From positions 992,001 through 1,056,000 of the forward strand of contig VTFK01000021.1 of assembly GCA_009617715.1 (NCBI GenBank): a DNA stretch of 64,000 nucleotides. Reading direction: 5' to 3'. Position 1 is the first letter of the stretch. Every line of letters starts with the position of its first letter. The position numbers and the translations under genes are program-made. Below are positions 1 to 11,522 of this stretch, piece after piece. The stretch comes from Plectrocnemia conspersa (Eukaryota > Arthropoda > Insecta > Trichoptera > Polycentropodidae). The notes under the pieces were generated by a model that was given only the letters and a program-made list of their open reading frames with translations, had not been told where the DNA came from and did no database searches.

Positions 1-201
1 ATACATATATAAATTATTAATATGTATCGCAAATCATTATTATTATAAATGTGAGAGAATGGACATTATAATTTTAATAAATGTAAATGTGTTTTATAAC
101 TATTTAATAACCAGCTTAACGAGTTTAAAACTTGTTTTTATCTTATCGCTATTTAATAACTTAAAATAAACTAATATTATTTTTTTATTTAATAATTTCA
201 G
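1..201 (+). other. Intron 3' portion
   Basis: AT-rich sequence ending in a T-rich tract and a TTTCAG acceptor immediately before the open frame at 202. I read it as the last intron of the gene whose final exon follows. Confidence 0.5.
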
Positions 202-328
202 AGCGATTAGAGGAAAAAATGCAGAATTTTTGGAAAAGAAACTGAAAAACATGGAGAGATTTGGCATGCGTGTTGACAATTCCGTTTCCCTGATGACAGC
301 TCTCCATAATTTAGAATATGGAATATAA
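202..328 (+). CDS. 3'-terminal coding exon, unidentified protein
   Basis: An open frame of 41 codons starts directly after a good splice acceptor (T-rich tract, TTTCAG) and ends at TAA (326-328), with a poly(A) signal four bases later. The first exon base completes a split codon, so the preceding exon should end with two codon bases. The visible peptide is mixed and protein-like rather than low-complexity: it includes AEFLEKKLKNMERFG, then RVDNSVSLMTALHNLEYGI at the C-terminus, with a lysine-rich probable helix at its start. Codon composition differs clearly from the flanking AT-rich DNA. I do not recognise the family. The rest of the gene would lie left of the window. It could be a chance frame, but acceptor, frame, stop and poly(A) signal agree. 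Confidence 0.6.
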
Positions 329-331
329 AAA

Positions 332-337
332 AATAAA
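332..337 (+). terminator. Poly(A) signal AATAAA
   Basis: AATAAA lies four bases after the stop codon of the exon at 202-328. More AATAAA-like strings follow within 100 bases, so the actual cleavage site may be further right. Confidence 0.45.
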
Positions 338-1050
338 ATATTGTATTTTTTATATATTATTCATGATTTAATTCATAAAATATATAATAATTAAGGGATT
401 AAGTCATAAATAAATTTAAAAGGTAGTTTATAAGACAATTTATATTTGAAGTATTTTTATGTGTATTTTATTTTATATTATTTAGATAAAAATGTAAAAA
501 TATAACATTTTTTACATTTATACTTATAAGCTTATAGGCTCATTAGGATGAATATATTAGTATTAAAGATGTCTCTTAATCATTCATTTTAATAGCAAAC
601 ATTAATTTATAAAATATGTATATAACTTTTTATATTATATAATTGCCATTTGTTATAAACAAGCAGTGTTTTTATATTTTACTTAAATATACAATACAAA
701 AAAAGTATAAATGAATTTTTTATGTTTCATCAAAATTGAACAAATGAGGGGCAAATCAGGCTTTTGAAGTTCATTAATGTGATTTATTGTAGGTTATGTT
801 ATATTATTATAAAAGCAATATAGTGCTGGCACTGGAAAATGTATTCGAGGGATGCAGGTCATCTGGTCTGCAGAGCGCTCTGTTGGCTTTGATGCCTCGG
901 AGGATTTACGCTTCATTTTGCAACTCTAGTTGTACTCTTCAGGACTCCGGTGGATGATGCTGGGGATCATGAATGATTTTTTGGACCATCTCTCTTGCCA
1001 TCCCAGACAGAGAGAGAAAAAGTCCAAAATACTATATGCAGATTGGTGTG
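338..1050. other. Spacer with a GC-richer block at about 825-1015
   Basis: AT-rich to about 820, then a block of mixed composition with several CTG/CAG-like words and no coding signal. Short open frames on the minus strand near 967-1247 lie over the start of the LINE relic and look accidental. Confidence 0.4.
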
Positions 1051-1830
1051 AGACCAATTAACACGTTGCTTTGTGTGGAAAAGATGATAGAAGAAGTAGT
1101 AACCCAACAAAGTAAAAAAAGCACTTTCCGAAGGAGAAAAGCCTGATGATTGCAGATTGCTACTTTTAAACCGATACATATAATAAGAAAATAATAAAAA
1201 GGTAGAGTACTTTGTGTGGAAAAGGTAAAGGAAGAATTAGTAATCAAACAAATAATTAAAGGATTTTATTATTTCATAAAACATATGTTAATAACAGTCG
1301 GGACAAGGATACGAATAAACCATCGGAGCAGTTTTCTTAGATTTCAAGAGAGCTTTCGAAACAAGAAAGTATAATGTTAAAGAAAATATAGATTATAGGT
1401 ATAAGTGAAATTGCTTTAAAATAGTTTGGTAATTATTTAAAAAATATAAAATAAATTATGCTGATTGCAAAAATAATATATCATGATGTACCACAAGGGT
1501 TTAAAGTAGGACCACTGTTTATTATACATATATTAATGATAAAATAAATAATACAAAATAATGTAATATATATGTTTGCAGACGACACTAATATATTGCA
1601 TAGGTGCGAATAGGTACGAATTATGTATAATAGAAAATTGTTAATAAATAATGTACTTAAACTTAATGTATGATTATTAATTAATAAATTATGCTAGATA
1701 ATATACAATTAATTATAGACTATTATAGTTGATAATATAAAATATTTAGGAGTAATTGTAGATAAAAAAATAAATTTTAAGGAACATTATTACGCCAAGG
1801 TACTTAAGCTTTTGAATCCAAACTATGTTT
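1051..1830 (+). pseudogene. Non-LTR retrotransposon reverse transcriptase relic (family 1)
   Basis: Broken frames encode reverse-transcriptase landmarks in the right order. RPINTLLCVEKMIEEVV starts at 1051, and a diverged direct duplicate (LCVEKVKEELVIKQ) is at about 1205-1262. Motif A, GAVFLDFKRAFET, is near 1327-1362. Motif B, VPQG..VGPLF, begins near 1487. The catalytic FADDTN box is at 1573-1590. Thumb-like KYLGVIVDKKINFKEHYY is at about 1745-1795. Stops and frameshifts are frequent, so it is dead. The endonuclease domain and ends are not recognisable. A second copy of the same lineage is at 51927-52310. Confidence 0.85.
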
Positions 1831-1924
1831 GTTGCAGAACCATATAATGAAGAAAATATATATCGTTTTACATGCTGTGAATCTAGATTTAATTATTATT
1901 AATTTATCAGTCATAAATATTTAA

Positions 1925-2500
1925 TGGGGCTGTATTACTGTCGTTTTTTAAACGAGCCGCTTCTGGAAACATCACCCAACGAATGGACCGTACAATTAAA
2001 ACGACCGAAGCAATCTAAAACGTTACCAATGCTGCAAAGCACCCACCTTACATCCATAACCGCGTCTTCAAAGGGTGGAGAGAAAAAAATTATAGAAGAA
2101 AACGAAACAGGGGTCGTTTGCTAGCGAGACTCTTTGTTGGCTTTATGCAGTAATTACATTTGATTGTGTAATTAAATTATCGTCATTGGTCTCGTCGGAC
2201 CAATTCGTTCGAGATGAAAACACCACTAAGATGGTCTTGGCAAACATCGCAATACAGCGGCATCCCCCTTCCCCATAGTCCTTGATACAAGCACTCGTTC
2301 CTATCTGTGTATAGGAGCGAAACGACGTTTTTAATTTGGAATTAAAGCGTCCGCAAACTTTGCCTCCCTTCGTTATTAGTGTCGAAGGGTGGTTAAAAAA
2401 ATCGTTCGCCACGGAGAACTTTCTCACCCCCTTGTGCCCTTGGATTGAACTTGTATAAGGATTTATAATTCGATGAGATTTGAGAGTGTAAGTATGCAAT
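1925..2500. other. GC-richer island, no gene recognised
   Basis: Mixed composition between AT-rich flanks. Open frames exist on both strands (1924-2124 plus, 2143-2499 minus, the latter 118 codons). Neither resembles a family I know or has an evident splice context, so raised GC is enough to explain them. Candidate regulatory or conserved non-coding DNA. Confidence 0.3.
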
Positions 2501-2744
2501 CAACTGACACTATAGTTGAAGCAAAAATGGAATCTATATAAATTAAAACACCAATTGGTAACTACAATATATATATATTAAACAATCTTTATCTCATATT
2601 TGTTTGCAATGCAAATTTCAATTACTTTATTATTGATTCAATTCTGGTAACAATAGCAAATTAACATTTATTTTTTACACGTGATAAAAATATTCCCAAT
2701 TATATATCATTTTTAACTTAAGTAATGAACTCATTTGTCGTGTG

Positions 2745-3015
2745 TTTAAAGGTTTAAAGTCGAGCCGAAAGGTTAATCGATGGGGTAGATTGGTAATTAT
2801 GGCCAGGATTAGGATATTCGACACAAAGTGCACGCTGGCCGCAAAAAAATGTTCAAGCGATCATTTTTAATGCTCGTTGTGGCTTGCCGATTTTATCAGA
2901 TCCATTTTGTTGTAAAAATGGCGAAAATCACGCGTCCGTTTTTACTTCGACTCATTATCAATAAGCTGATTTCGCGAGGAGGACAGAATCAGGGCCGAAT
3001 TCGTGAGCTTCATTA
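2745..3015. other. GC-richer island with YY1/Pho-like core
   Basis: Block of mixed composition containing AAAATGGCG at 2915-2923 and ATCGAT at about 2777. The 62-codon frame at 2828-3016 overlaps it and shows no recognisable domain. Confidence 0.3.
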
Positions 3016-3099
3016 ATGTTGTTAAAATATAACATATTTACTTTTATAGAATAAATTTTATTTCACAAAAAAATTGAAATCATGTAATGAAATTCGGAC

Positions 3100-3480
3100 A
3101 GAATTCTTGGATTCCGGACTAGGTTTTCTCGATCTCGTGTGCTCCAAATCAGAAGTGATGTAGTATAAAAATTAAGTTTCGAGTTGTAAGTTTCAGGTGG
3201 CAGATCCTGATCGAAGCGTGTTCCGAAAGGAAGTGTCGTTAGTATGCTATTTACGCGCTCATCTGAAGATAGTGGAGGTGCTGTTGTTCTTTCCTACTCT
3301 CGACCATTTACCTAATGAGACGATTTGAGGCGTTAATTATATGTTGTTGTCTGTGTTTAAAATACAATTAGAATGGTCATAATTTGAACAGCTGGAGATA
3401 TGGCAGTGCTATTACTGGGCATTTAATTTAGGTACCTGATTGCCCAGAGCCGGCGTGAACTTTTGCCTGGCCCGGAAAAA
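3100..3480. other. GC-richer island with a weak candidate exon at 3197-3328
   Basis: A TTTCAG at 3191-3196 is followed by 43 open codons ending in TGA at 3326-3328 (peptide begins VADPDRSVFRKEVSLV). The tract before the AG is not pyrimidine-rich and no donor or poly(A) signal fits, so I regard a coding exon as possible but unproved. At about 3446-3475, the words CCAGAGCCGGCG and CCTGGCCCGG resemble ends of miniature DNA elements, but no partner end was found. Confidence 0.2.
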
Positions 3481-3999
3481 AATACATTAAGACCATTTTA
3501 TAGTCGTACATTTTATTTATGAAATATATAAATTTGACATTCAACTTTTTCAAGTTCTCACCCCTATGTTTTTTTTAGAATTAGGAATTGGACACTAATA
3601 TTGTTCCCTTTGTATTTGTATCAACACTGACTGTCTTTTGTTTATGTATATTTGTAATTAGTCTTAATCTGTCCAAATGTCTGATTCTCACGTGCGCTTG
3701 TATAGTGTCGGCGTGACAATTAAACTTGTTCTGACGACACATTAGTCTCACGCTGAAGACCTGATACCTCTAACCAAAGCTTATTCAAAATTCATGGCAA
3801 TCATACTTATGTATATGTAGGTTTAACCATATACATTAGAAGTGATTTCGAAGAAAAGCAAATATTATGATCAGACAAATATAATGTACAAAATACGATA
3901 GATAAATATAAAAGGTGTTTGTTTTTTACATAAGTTTTTAAGTAAAAAGTTGACAACAATGTTCGTGACAATATTTTTTTCTGATAATCTCCAGTTCGG

Positions 4000-4200
4000 C
4001 TCTGTCTTCTCGATCAACGATTAATTGAATGGCGGCGGCTCGGCTTATTACAGGTGGCGGCAGCCACAGCAGCGGCCGCCCTTTCATTCAAATTACCAAA
4101 TTGCTTTACGGGCACTACGCCACGGACATCTGCGACTTACAGTGGTTCTCAATGTGTAGCGCGTGAGCCTTGACGGTCGTTGACACTTAGACAAAAGCTA
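4000..4200. other. GC-rich island with GGC/GCC runs
   Basis: Sharp GC-rich block with GGCGGCGG, CAGCAGCGGCCGCC and several GGC/GCC words, immediately left of transposable element copy A. No sustained open frame with splice signals was found. Confidence 0.3.
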
Positions 4201-4241
4201 TGGACACTTAAAATTTGAAGAGATTAAACAAATATTTAGTA

Positions 4242-5112
4242 GAGTACGCTCGGGATAAGGATTCCGGTTTGTTATTGTGTGCGTGAACTGTGTGGCTCAA
4301 AACAATTTCGCTCAGAATATTTTTATTTTTTATTTTAAAATAAAATATATGTTTATTTAACATACATACATTTGAGCTAAGTTGAAAATTTCAACGGACA
4401 ATTAAAAATATATTATATAATCGAAGAAACCAGACATTGATGTCATTAATTAAATATTTGCAAAATTCAAAATCTTTCATTAGTCAAAAAAATAATGAAG
4501 TCTTTAGCTATTCTTCAAAAGCAAAAAGATATAAAATGGGGAAAGAAATTATTCGCAGATTGTTTAATGGCTCGACGACTCTATTAAATCATTAGAGTCC
4601 ATTGAATAAATTAAAAAAATATCATTGGCGCAACGATAAGAATAATAACTTTTTTAAGCCTTACAGAGAATAGTGTAAAAAAACCCACAACGTACGGATT
4701 AATGGAAAAATAATTAAAATATTTTAATCCACGGGTAAGAGAACGAATAACTTACAGTGTATATTTGAAGCCTTGATATCAATTAACCCAGATATGTCCA
4801 AGAAATTTTGTTCTCTTAAAATTTAATTTATAAATAAAAAATAGTGGCACGAGCTTAGTGACCTACCCACGGGACAGTGGGCATATCTGGGTTAAATCAA
4901 TATCAACACAAAATTATTTAAAATAAATTACTAGAGAAGATCGAACTTCTGTGCCACACTGCACTTTAATGACGAATACCAGCGTTGACGAATCAGCGAC
5001 TGTCCTTAAAAGAGAAAGCGAAACAACGAAGTACACGCTACATCGCTTCTCCCTCTCATATACATGTACACGCACACAATAACAAACCGGCATTCTTATC
5101 CCGAGCGTACTC
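4242..5112 (+). mobile_element. TA-flanked non-autonomous DNA element, copy A
   Basis: 871-bp element with terminal inverted repeats starting GAGTACGCTCGGGATAAG on the left; the right end, read inverted, starts with the same 18 bases. The repeat then continues through CCGGTTTGTTATTGTG at both ends, giving roughly 40 bp. TA flanks both sides (4240-4241, 5113-5114), as expected for TA-targeting (Tc1/mariner-type) elements. No transposase is visible. The interior holds an AT-rich stretch with partly open frames and a nested inverted repeat (4775-4905). Copies B (27941-28795) and C (49364-50202) are highly similar over most of their length. Confidence 0.9.
4775..4905. repeat. Nested inverted repeat inside copy A
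   Basis: GATATCAATTAACCCAGATA on the left pairs with a right arm ending TGGGTTAAATCAATATC. Arms are about 26 nt with few mismatches, around a loop of about 80 nt. The same structure is present in copies B and C. Confidence 0.85.
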
Positions 5113-5639
5113 TATCTACCGATAGAGAATAGCTAGGTTGTCAAATGTGTCTATTTTTACCGCTACTGGTTTTACATATCATTGTAAATTTAACACACAG
5201 GTAAATAATATGTAGTTAAGATAACATTTTTAATTTAATTAATACACATGTTAAATTGATGCGAGAATTCAGAATTATTAAATTTTTAATGAAGTATTGA
5301 TTTCATTGACTCCAGGTAATTTTATAATTTGACGTATATAGCAGATAAATGGATTTGAATTTAGTTGAGAAATATATTACAGCATAAAATATTTTTGAGC
5401 TATTTAATTAAAAAAATTGCGTCTGTAGTTTGAGAACAGCTGCTGCCCTTTGTTTCTCTGTGCGATTGCATCAATCCGTTCATAATCACTTTATACTGCA
5501 GCTCATAGATGCAATAATAAATATTTATAATGACCCACGGTGTAATTTTCTATTGCTGAATATTCATATTGATTATTTGTGTCTGTGTGAAATCATGTTC
5601 GAAACTTACTTAAAATTGCTATGATAAAAAATAAAATAA

Positions 5640-5830
5640 AATAAAATACTAATGCCGGACCTGCGGGGTCACGTGAGATTCTCACATCAGTGGTTCGAAA
5701 CGTGACTACAGTCACGTGTGAAATTTCTAATTGCGAGTATTTGATATGGAGATCAAGAAACGTGATGGGTTTTCTCTAAGCGCAAGATTTATGAATCAAT
5801 CGCAGCCATCTTCTAATATTTTTTTAAAAT
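5640..5830. promoter_or_regulatory. Island with paired CACGTG E-boxes and a YY1-like site
   Basis: CACGTG occurs at 5670-5675 and 5713-5718. The second lies in an inverted repeat, ACGTGACT..AGTCACGT, with a 2-nt centre. GCAGCCATCTT at 5802-5812 matches the YY1/Pho consensus on the minus strand. A regulatory function is inferred from motifs only. Confidence 0.3.
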
Positions 5831-6349
5831 AAGCTTTCACTCTTATTTGCATATTTTATTAAAGTAAACAGTTTTTAAGTTTAAAGTTCTACTCGTCTTG
5901 TAATAGTTTCAAGTAATTTAGCATTGAATCTCTTCTGTATATCTCATTGAAAATGTTAAGATTTGTCTGGGGCTACCGCGTTGCTACAATTGCTGATTAG
6001 AGTTTTCCCCCATTCGCAACCTTGGCACCCGTGGGCGTGTGAATCTTACCACAATATACATACAATTTCAATTTATATTTTTTTATTGCTGAAGAAGACC
6101 TCACGAATATCTACGATGATATATAAGGCACATTTACGTGCTAAAACTATCCATTACAGAATAATATGTATATTTAAGGTCAAAGAGGTAGCAATCATAG
6201 TGTTTTTATTATCTGTAAAATCACTAATTAGTTTGCAGGTCTCAGTTGAATATTGTTATAGAAATTCTGATTAACTGCCAACGTCAGCATCTTCTATTAT
6301 TGAGCAACTTCAAATAACTTCACGTATTATATTTATATAGATTAAGCGT
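5831..6349. other. Spacer
   Basis: AT-rich with scattered mixed sequence; the 103-codon frame at 5963-6274 has no recognisable domain. No RNA gene or element ends seen. Confidence 0.4.
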
Positions 6350-6600
6350 TGTTCGAAAAGCTTTTTTTCGGTATTTTTCTCGAACGGCGCCAATCCCACC
6401 CCCAGAATCACTCAAGTCCATAACGACCCTCGTCGTTCTGAGGCCTAACGGAGCCGTTCAACGGGAAAACTTAATCCGAAAACCCCAGATGTTGCTTTTT
6501 TAAAAAGTTAGCCGATGTTTTAATAATGTTCCCCGTTCGAACTTGCCCCTCCTCGTCGACCGGCCCTGTCACCCCAAGCGTCTACTTCTGCCCAGAGACA
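6350..6600. other. GC-richer island
   Basis: Sharp change from AT-rich DNA to a block with runs of C (CCCACCCCC) and several CG dinucleotides. No continuous coding frame with splice sites. Candidate conserved non-coding sequence. Confidence 0.3.
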
Positions 6601-6894
6601 CTTTATCTCATTTTAACAAAAATATAATATAATAATTGCATTAGTTATATTTATATATAACATTCTGAGCCGGAATTTCGCAATCAAGATTAAATTTTTT
6701 TTTTGACTACCATAGGGTACCATAGATACCACGTGTAATTTATACATTGTTTTATTGTCCGATAGTTTGATAGACCCTCGTACCAAACAGGGCAATATAA
6801 ACGACCTATGTCCATAAAACCATAACATTTGTTCGTCTGAATTATATAGGGGGATGTTTAATATTAGTGTCGTGCTGTATAAAGATCGAATCAA

Positions 6895-7100
6895 TTTGCT
6901 AGATTACGCACATTGTCGAATATCCATTAATGGAACGTAACGTGTACCGGTTTAATTAATTCCCCAAACGATTTACATGCCCTTAATGGGTCATAATTTT
7001 CCGGCAATAAGCCAATCCGGTTAAAAGTCTACATTTGACTTTGCCTAGGAAGGGAAGCCTACACCCTAGGGATCGGTTATCTTCTATGTATCGCGTGATC
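6895..7100. promoter_or_regulatory. Island rich in homeodomain-type TAAT sites
   Basis: Contains the perfect palindrome CCATTAATGG at 6924-6933, TTTAATTAAT at 6951-6960 and CCTTAATGGG at 6981-6990 in about 70 bases. Such clustered TAAT cores are typical of homeodomain-bound enhancers. The function is inference. Confidence 0.35.
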
Positions 7101-7949
7101 TCGGACTATTCTCGTCAGCTTTCAATTTTGTTGATTTGAGTTTGATTTATGTACCTATTATAAGTACTCAAACATACATATATAATACAAGAAAACGATT
7201 GAGAACACTGGTGAGAATTGGATCAATTTGAATAATTAATCGATTTATGCTTTTATTATAACCTTTTTATGGTGCTCTTAAAGTAAACCAATCTTTTCAA
7301 TCGAGCTAGATTTTTTGTATTTTCAAGAATTTTTTTTGTATATTGTAAATCCAAGAAAAAAATGCAAAGTCCCAAAACATCTGACTATAAACGGTCTTAA
7401 AAATTGCGATTTTCCATTTTTTAAAATGACATATGTTATTTAAATAAATACAAAAAATAGTTTAGATTACGAAAAATAACTGTTTAGAGATATAAGTAAC
7501 ATTTTATTTTAAAAGATTGCATAAATTAAAAGAAAAACCTCTCTAAAACTGGCTAAAAAAAATTTCAACTACCTTGAATATAGAAAGTTTTGCAAGTTAT
7601 GCAATTTTCAAGACAATAAAAAGTAGATGGTATATTAAAACATAATTGGATTTACTCTTAACTGATTGTTTATTAATGATTAAAAATATATGTTAATCAT
7701 ATAAAATGTTTTAAACAGGAAGAACGAAATAATAAAAAATGTAAAATATACAAAAAATGTAGGTATATGATTTACAGCTAAAACCCTTTAACAAAAACAC
7801 AAACAAAATTAACAAAGTTTTTAACAAAATTAAATCTTAGCTTCTCTATTTTTGCAACAGAGTTTCAAGCAACATTCCTATGTTAAAAAAAACAGGCAAA
7901 TGAGAGATAAATAAGATGCTTATTCACTTGAAGGAATCCATCCGACAAT
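7101..7949. other. AT-rich spacer
   Basis: Long AT-rich stretch with homopolymer runs and no recognisable gene, element end or RNA. Confidence 0.5.
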
Positions 7950-8200
7950 TAGCTCCCTGAATCTCCTGACTTATGACTCGTCGTTCCGAAGCATTGTTAG
8001 CGTCAGGGTGAGTTGTTGTTTGCTGAGAGAGAAGATGTGAAAAAGCGATAGGCACGCGAATCGGCCCGGATGCAAATTGGCCGATTTGAGTGATTCGTGA
8101 TGGCCGAAAAGGTCTAATTGATGCTATGTGGCGTCACGCACGTGCCTTGGTTTACGACCACGATGCCATCTGCCACTCGATATTTGCGCCACATCAAGGG
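7950..8200. other. GC-richer island with a donor-like site
   Basis: A donor-like GTGAGT occurs at 8008-8013 after an 11-codon frame from ATG at 7973. This combination is expected by chance in sequence of this length, so I do not call an exon. Confidence 0.25.
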
Positions 8201-8789
8201 GGATTGTGCTTTTTTTTAGTACCTTGGATGTTGTGGAGATAATAAGAGTATACACAATATTTTTTTTTATTTTTCAATTTTATGTATTTCATCATAGATG
8301 GAGGTTCATATTTGGAGTATGTTTACGTCGGAAAGAAAGATAGTTTTTCTTGTTCAAATATGGATGTTGCAAAGTATTCTAAACATTTCCAATCATCTCC
8401 CTCGTAATCATAAATTATCTCAGAAATGAATCTTATCTTTCGGTATAAAAAAAACTAGGAGATGATCCGAGGACGGAGCCTGGATAGAGTACATCCGCCA
8501 GAATCAAGAGTTACCCTTGACGAATTCTATGTATATATAATATTGATGTTCTCGTGATTTAATTAAGTTTAATCGTATCTCTAACATATAAATAGTACTG
8601 TGCCAATACTGTCCACAGCAAAATAATTTCAACTTGGATGTTTAAATGACGGAGCTTCCAAGTCTATACATGGCATCAAAATCGCTTAAAAGTAAATCCT
8701 CTAGCGGCTATTGCTATAATTTGTTTTTATTATTTATTTTAATCACGATATTTTTAGGTTAAAAGTGTAATGCTTATACTACACTCTCT

Positions 8790-9170
8790 GGAAGTTGGAA
8801 ATGGTTGGCCAAGGACGGAGAATATAGTGGGTTACTTCGGTCGAGTTCAGTTCTGCCTGCTCTAAAATCTCTCGGAAGATGTCCAGATTATCGAGAACGG
8901 GAGGTAAAGTGGGGGTAATTCAGTCGACTTGGTCAGCTTCGAGTGCTTCCGAACATTATCGGCATTATTTTCCGAGTCAAAGGGAGCGAAGTCAGAGCTG
9001 CTCTTTCGAGCGCGCGCGGTGCTATACTTCCCCTTTCGCTCTCTCGCGTGTTAAGTGACGAGAGTGAGAGATAATGATATAGTGTTTCGCAAACTGAGAT
9101 AGAACGAGTAACTCGGTTCAATTTCGAGCACTGCATCGTGGTCACGTGGTCAAGTTATAATACCACATGC
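8790..9170. other. GC-richer island
   Basis: Mixed-composition block with GA/CT-rich words near 9000-9070 and CACGTG at 9143-9148. The minus-strand frame 8933-9145 has no known domain. Confidence 0.3.
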
Positions 9171-9639
9171 TTATCGGGGACTTCAACAGACTCTTACTGA
9201 CATCTTTGAATATTTTAGGGCACCAAAAGGAATTAATTCTATTTTTGATAGTATATTCTTCTAACAGATATCGTTATTATATTTTTTTTCATATAAAATT
9301 AAATAATTAAAAAATAATTAGTGGTACTTGATTTTGTTAAAAAAAATCGTTTCGAATATCCTTATGTATTTTTCTAGATCGGTTTATATAAATGTCACAC
9401 CATAACGAATTTTTATTTAGAATCGATATCGACAAATTCTAGGATAGTCATAGATGTGGTGTTCGTTTTCTGAATTATAATTTTTATGCCTTATGGCATT
9501 TTGCAAAAGCCGACAAAGATTTTGCGTAAATTGAATACTTATGACCGAAAAGATCTTCACTGAAATTGTATTGGTGAGTGCCCACACAAACGTAATTTTA
9601 ATAATATGACAATTTTGCGATTATTTGGCACATTTTTCG
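9171..9639. other. Spacer
   Basis: AT-rich to mixed sequence with nothing recognisable. Confidence 0.4.
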
Positions 9640-9870
9640 ATCACGCGCAAATATGTTAGTTGTACGTGACAGCAGCCGCCGTGCGGACGTCGTTCACGGC
9701 CGTCGTCCGGACGGCATATGAAATTTGTGGCAGTGTGGTCGCTACTAGGAAGTCGGCAATCTTGGCCGACTTCAGTTGAACTTCGGTTCGGACAACCTCT
9801 AGAGAGTGTAATGCAAGCATTAGGGATATTTCTTAGGGCGATTGAGACTGTGTTGGAGCTAAGCTGAACT
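9640..9870. other. GC-richer island
   Basis: Block with CAGCAGCCGCCG and repeated CGGACG/CGTCCG words, including short inverted pairs. The 96-codon minus frame here lacks a recognisable fold or splice context. Confidence 0.3.
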
Positions 9871-10839
9871 GAATACACACATTTTAGAATAGTTGAATTC
9901 CTGTCTTTCAACTAACATATGATTTCTTTGAGTAAAGAATTTTTTTGTTGAATGGTTTGTATTATTTATAAACCATAGCATTGTTTGCAAAAGTCTTTTT
10001 TACGTTTCTAATTCACTGTACTTGATTCCATATTCAATGCAAATTTATTGTAAATTTGTATTCTGTCATTTAAGAAATCAAGAAATTTGTGCAATTAGAC
10101 GAAGATTAGTTTGCTGTAGTAATAGTTGATTAAAATTGTTTGGTAAAATAATACAATAGTTACATCGACCCACCGCGTCGGCGTGGTCAACACTCTGACG
10201 TTGCCAGAGGTTGCCTAGTTTGTGGCCAAATAAATCGCCCCCTCCCACATCATCATGTTTGTATAAGTTATGCGTCCAATATGAATAATCTAGTATTTGT
10301 GGTATAGAATAGAAATAAAATAATTTACCTAACGCGAATCTGAAATATTAGTTTTTTTCTGCGTATTGTTTGCATTGTGTTGTTAGTTTTGCGTTAATGT
10401 AATTTAAAAAAGTAAATTTCTTCAAATTTCACATTTATTAAATAAACAGTATATACAAACATTAAATAAAATTTCTATTTTTTGTCGGTAAGTTTGTCTA
10501 ATGTAGATAGCACGCGATTCTTACAACGATTAATGCGAGTGTCTCTGGGCACGCGACCGTTTATAACTGATTGCAATTTGTATCAATTACATTAAATATT
10601 ATTTACTAGGCACCTTTTAATATCAAATGTATGACTACTCTCGGGATCATAAAATATTTGTAGCAATTTATATTTTAATATCAATTTTGTTTGCAACAAG
10701 TTGAGATCGACTTTATATTAAGTTTTGTATTAAACAGGGATTATTTATTGTAAATAACAAGATTGTCGAGAAAATTTTCATCAGACGTTGCGTGATTCGA
10801 TCTCAATATTGCAGCGAAACTATTGCGAACAATTTCGCC
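9871..10839. other. Spacer with a small GC block at 10160-10255
   Basis: AT-rich apart from a short block containing CACCGCGTCGGCGTGGTC. A GTAAGT at 10487-10492 is preceded by no credible exon. Confidence 0.35.
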
Positions 10840-11215
10840 CCAATTAAAACAGAGACGTGTGCAATTTGCATTTTTGCACGGCCGTAAATACGCATTAAGT
10901 CCGGAATCCGAGACGGGTGCTTTATTGAGACACTCGATGCGATTTATTGTTGCGCGCTGGCAACCCAGCCGGCGGCCATCTTGAGCGGCGTGGACGCCAT
11001 CTCGAGATCGACGCGTTAATTAGCATACCCAGCGACACCTGGCAGCGGAAGGCGGCAATTTTGGAGAGATTCATAGCCGCAATTTTGATTGCGAACGGAT
11101 GTTGTGCGGTTTTTTCGCGATAGGAATGCGATTTTTCGCCACTTGTGCCACTTGAACGTGAAATGTATCCGGGTTTTGTAACAAAATAGTAGCGTGTTAT
11201 GCAAATAAGGAAGAT
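10840..11215. promoter_or_regulatory. GC-richer island with a strong YY1/Pho-like site
   Basis: GGCGGCCATCTTG at 10971-10983 is, on the minus strand, a full match to the YY1 consensus CAAnATGGCnGC. Surrounding sequence has many CG dinucleotides and no coding exon I can support. Confidence 0.35.
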
Positions 11216-11227
11216 TATGTGAATTAA

Positions 11228-11450
11228 ACTCGTACGTCTTGGCCCAACCGAATTCTGGTAGCTTTAATAAACCACTATAAACTGCAAAACTCTGTCATGT
11301 TTATCGAATCGACCTATTCGACCAATTTCTCAAATTACACTTAGTCAAAGGCTTTATCAATATCTATGAAACATATAAATACTTCTTCAGGGATTTGATG
11401 CCGAGTGATTTGACTTTGTCAGCCGGCAAGACACCAGGAAAATTTGTCTA
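11228..11450 (-). pseudogene. LINE reverse-transcriptase relic (family 2)
   Basis: On the minus strand a decayed frame reads EEVFICFIDIDKAFD (motif A, plus-strand 11342-11385) and continues after stops to IKATRIRLGQDVR near 11231-11265. That corresponds to the segment after motif A in LINE reverse transcriptases. The same lineage appears at 58340-58735 (KAFDDVQHEK). Too broken to be active. Confidence 0.65.
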
Positions 11451-11522
11451 TTTATATATATATATTATTGCACGAGCTACAATGTATATACAGATTTAAG
11501 TAAACTGCTGAATAGTATAGGT

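Noticed and set aside
2143..2499. 118-codon minus-strand frame
   Set aside because: No recognisable domain, no splice context, and a GC-richer block is expected to be open more often.
7973..8007. ATG frame followed by GTGAGT on the plus strand
   Set aside because: Eleven codons with no leader or acceptor evidence; this combination is expected several times by chance on both strands of 64 kb.
9160..9190. A LIGDFN-like word resembling the LINE endonuclease motif
   Set aside because: Single short match in an island with no other endonuclease landmarks in any frame.
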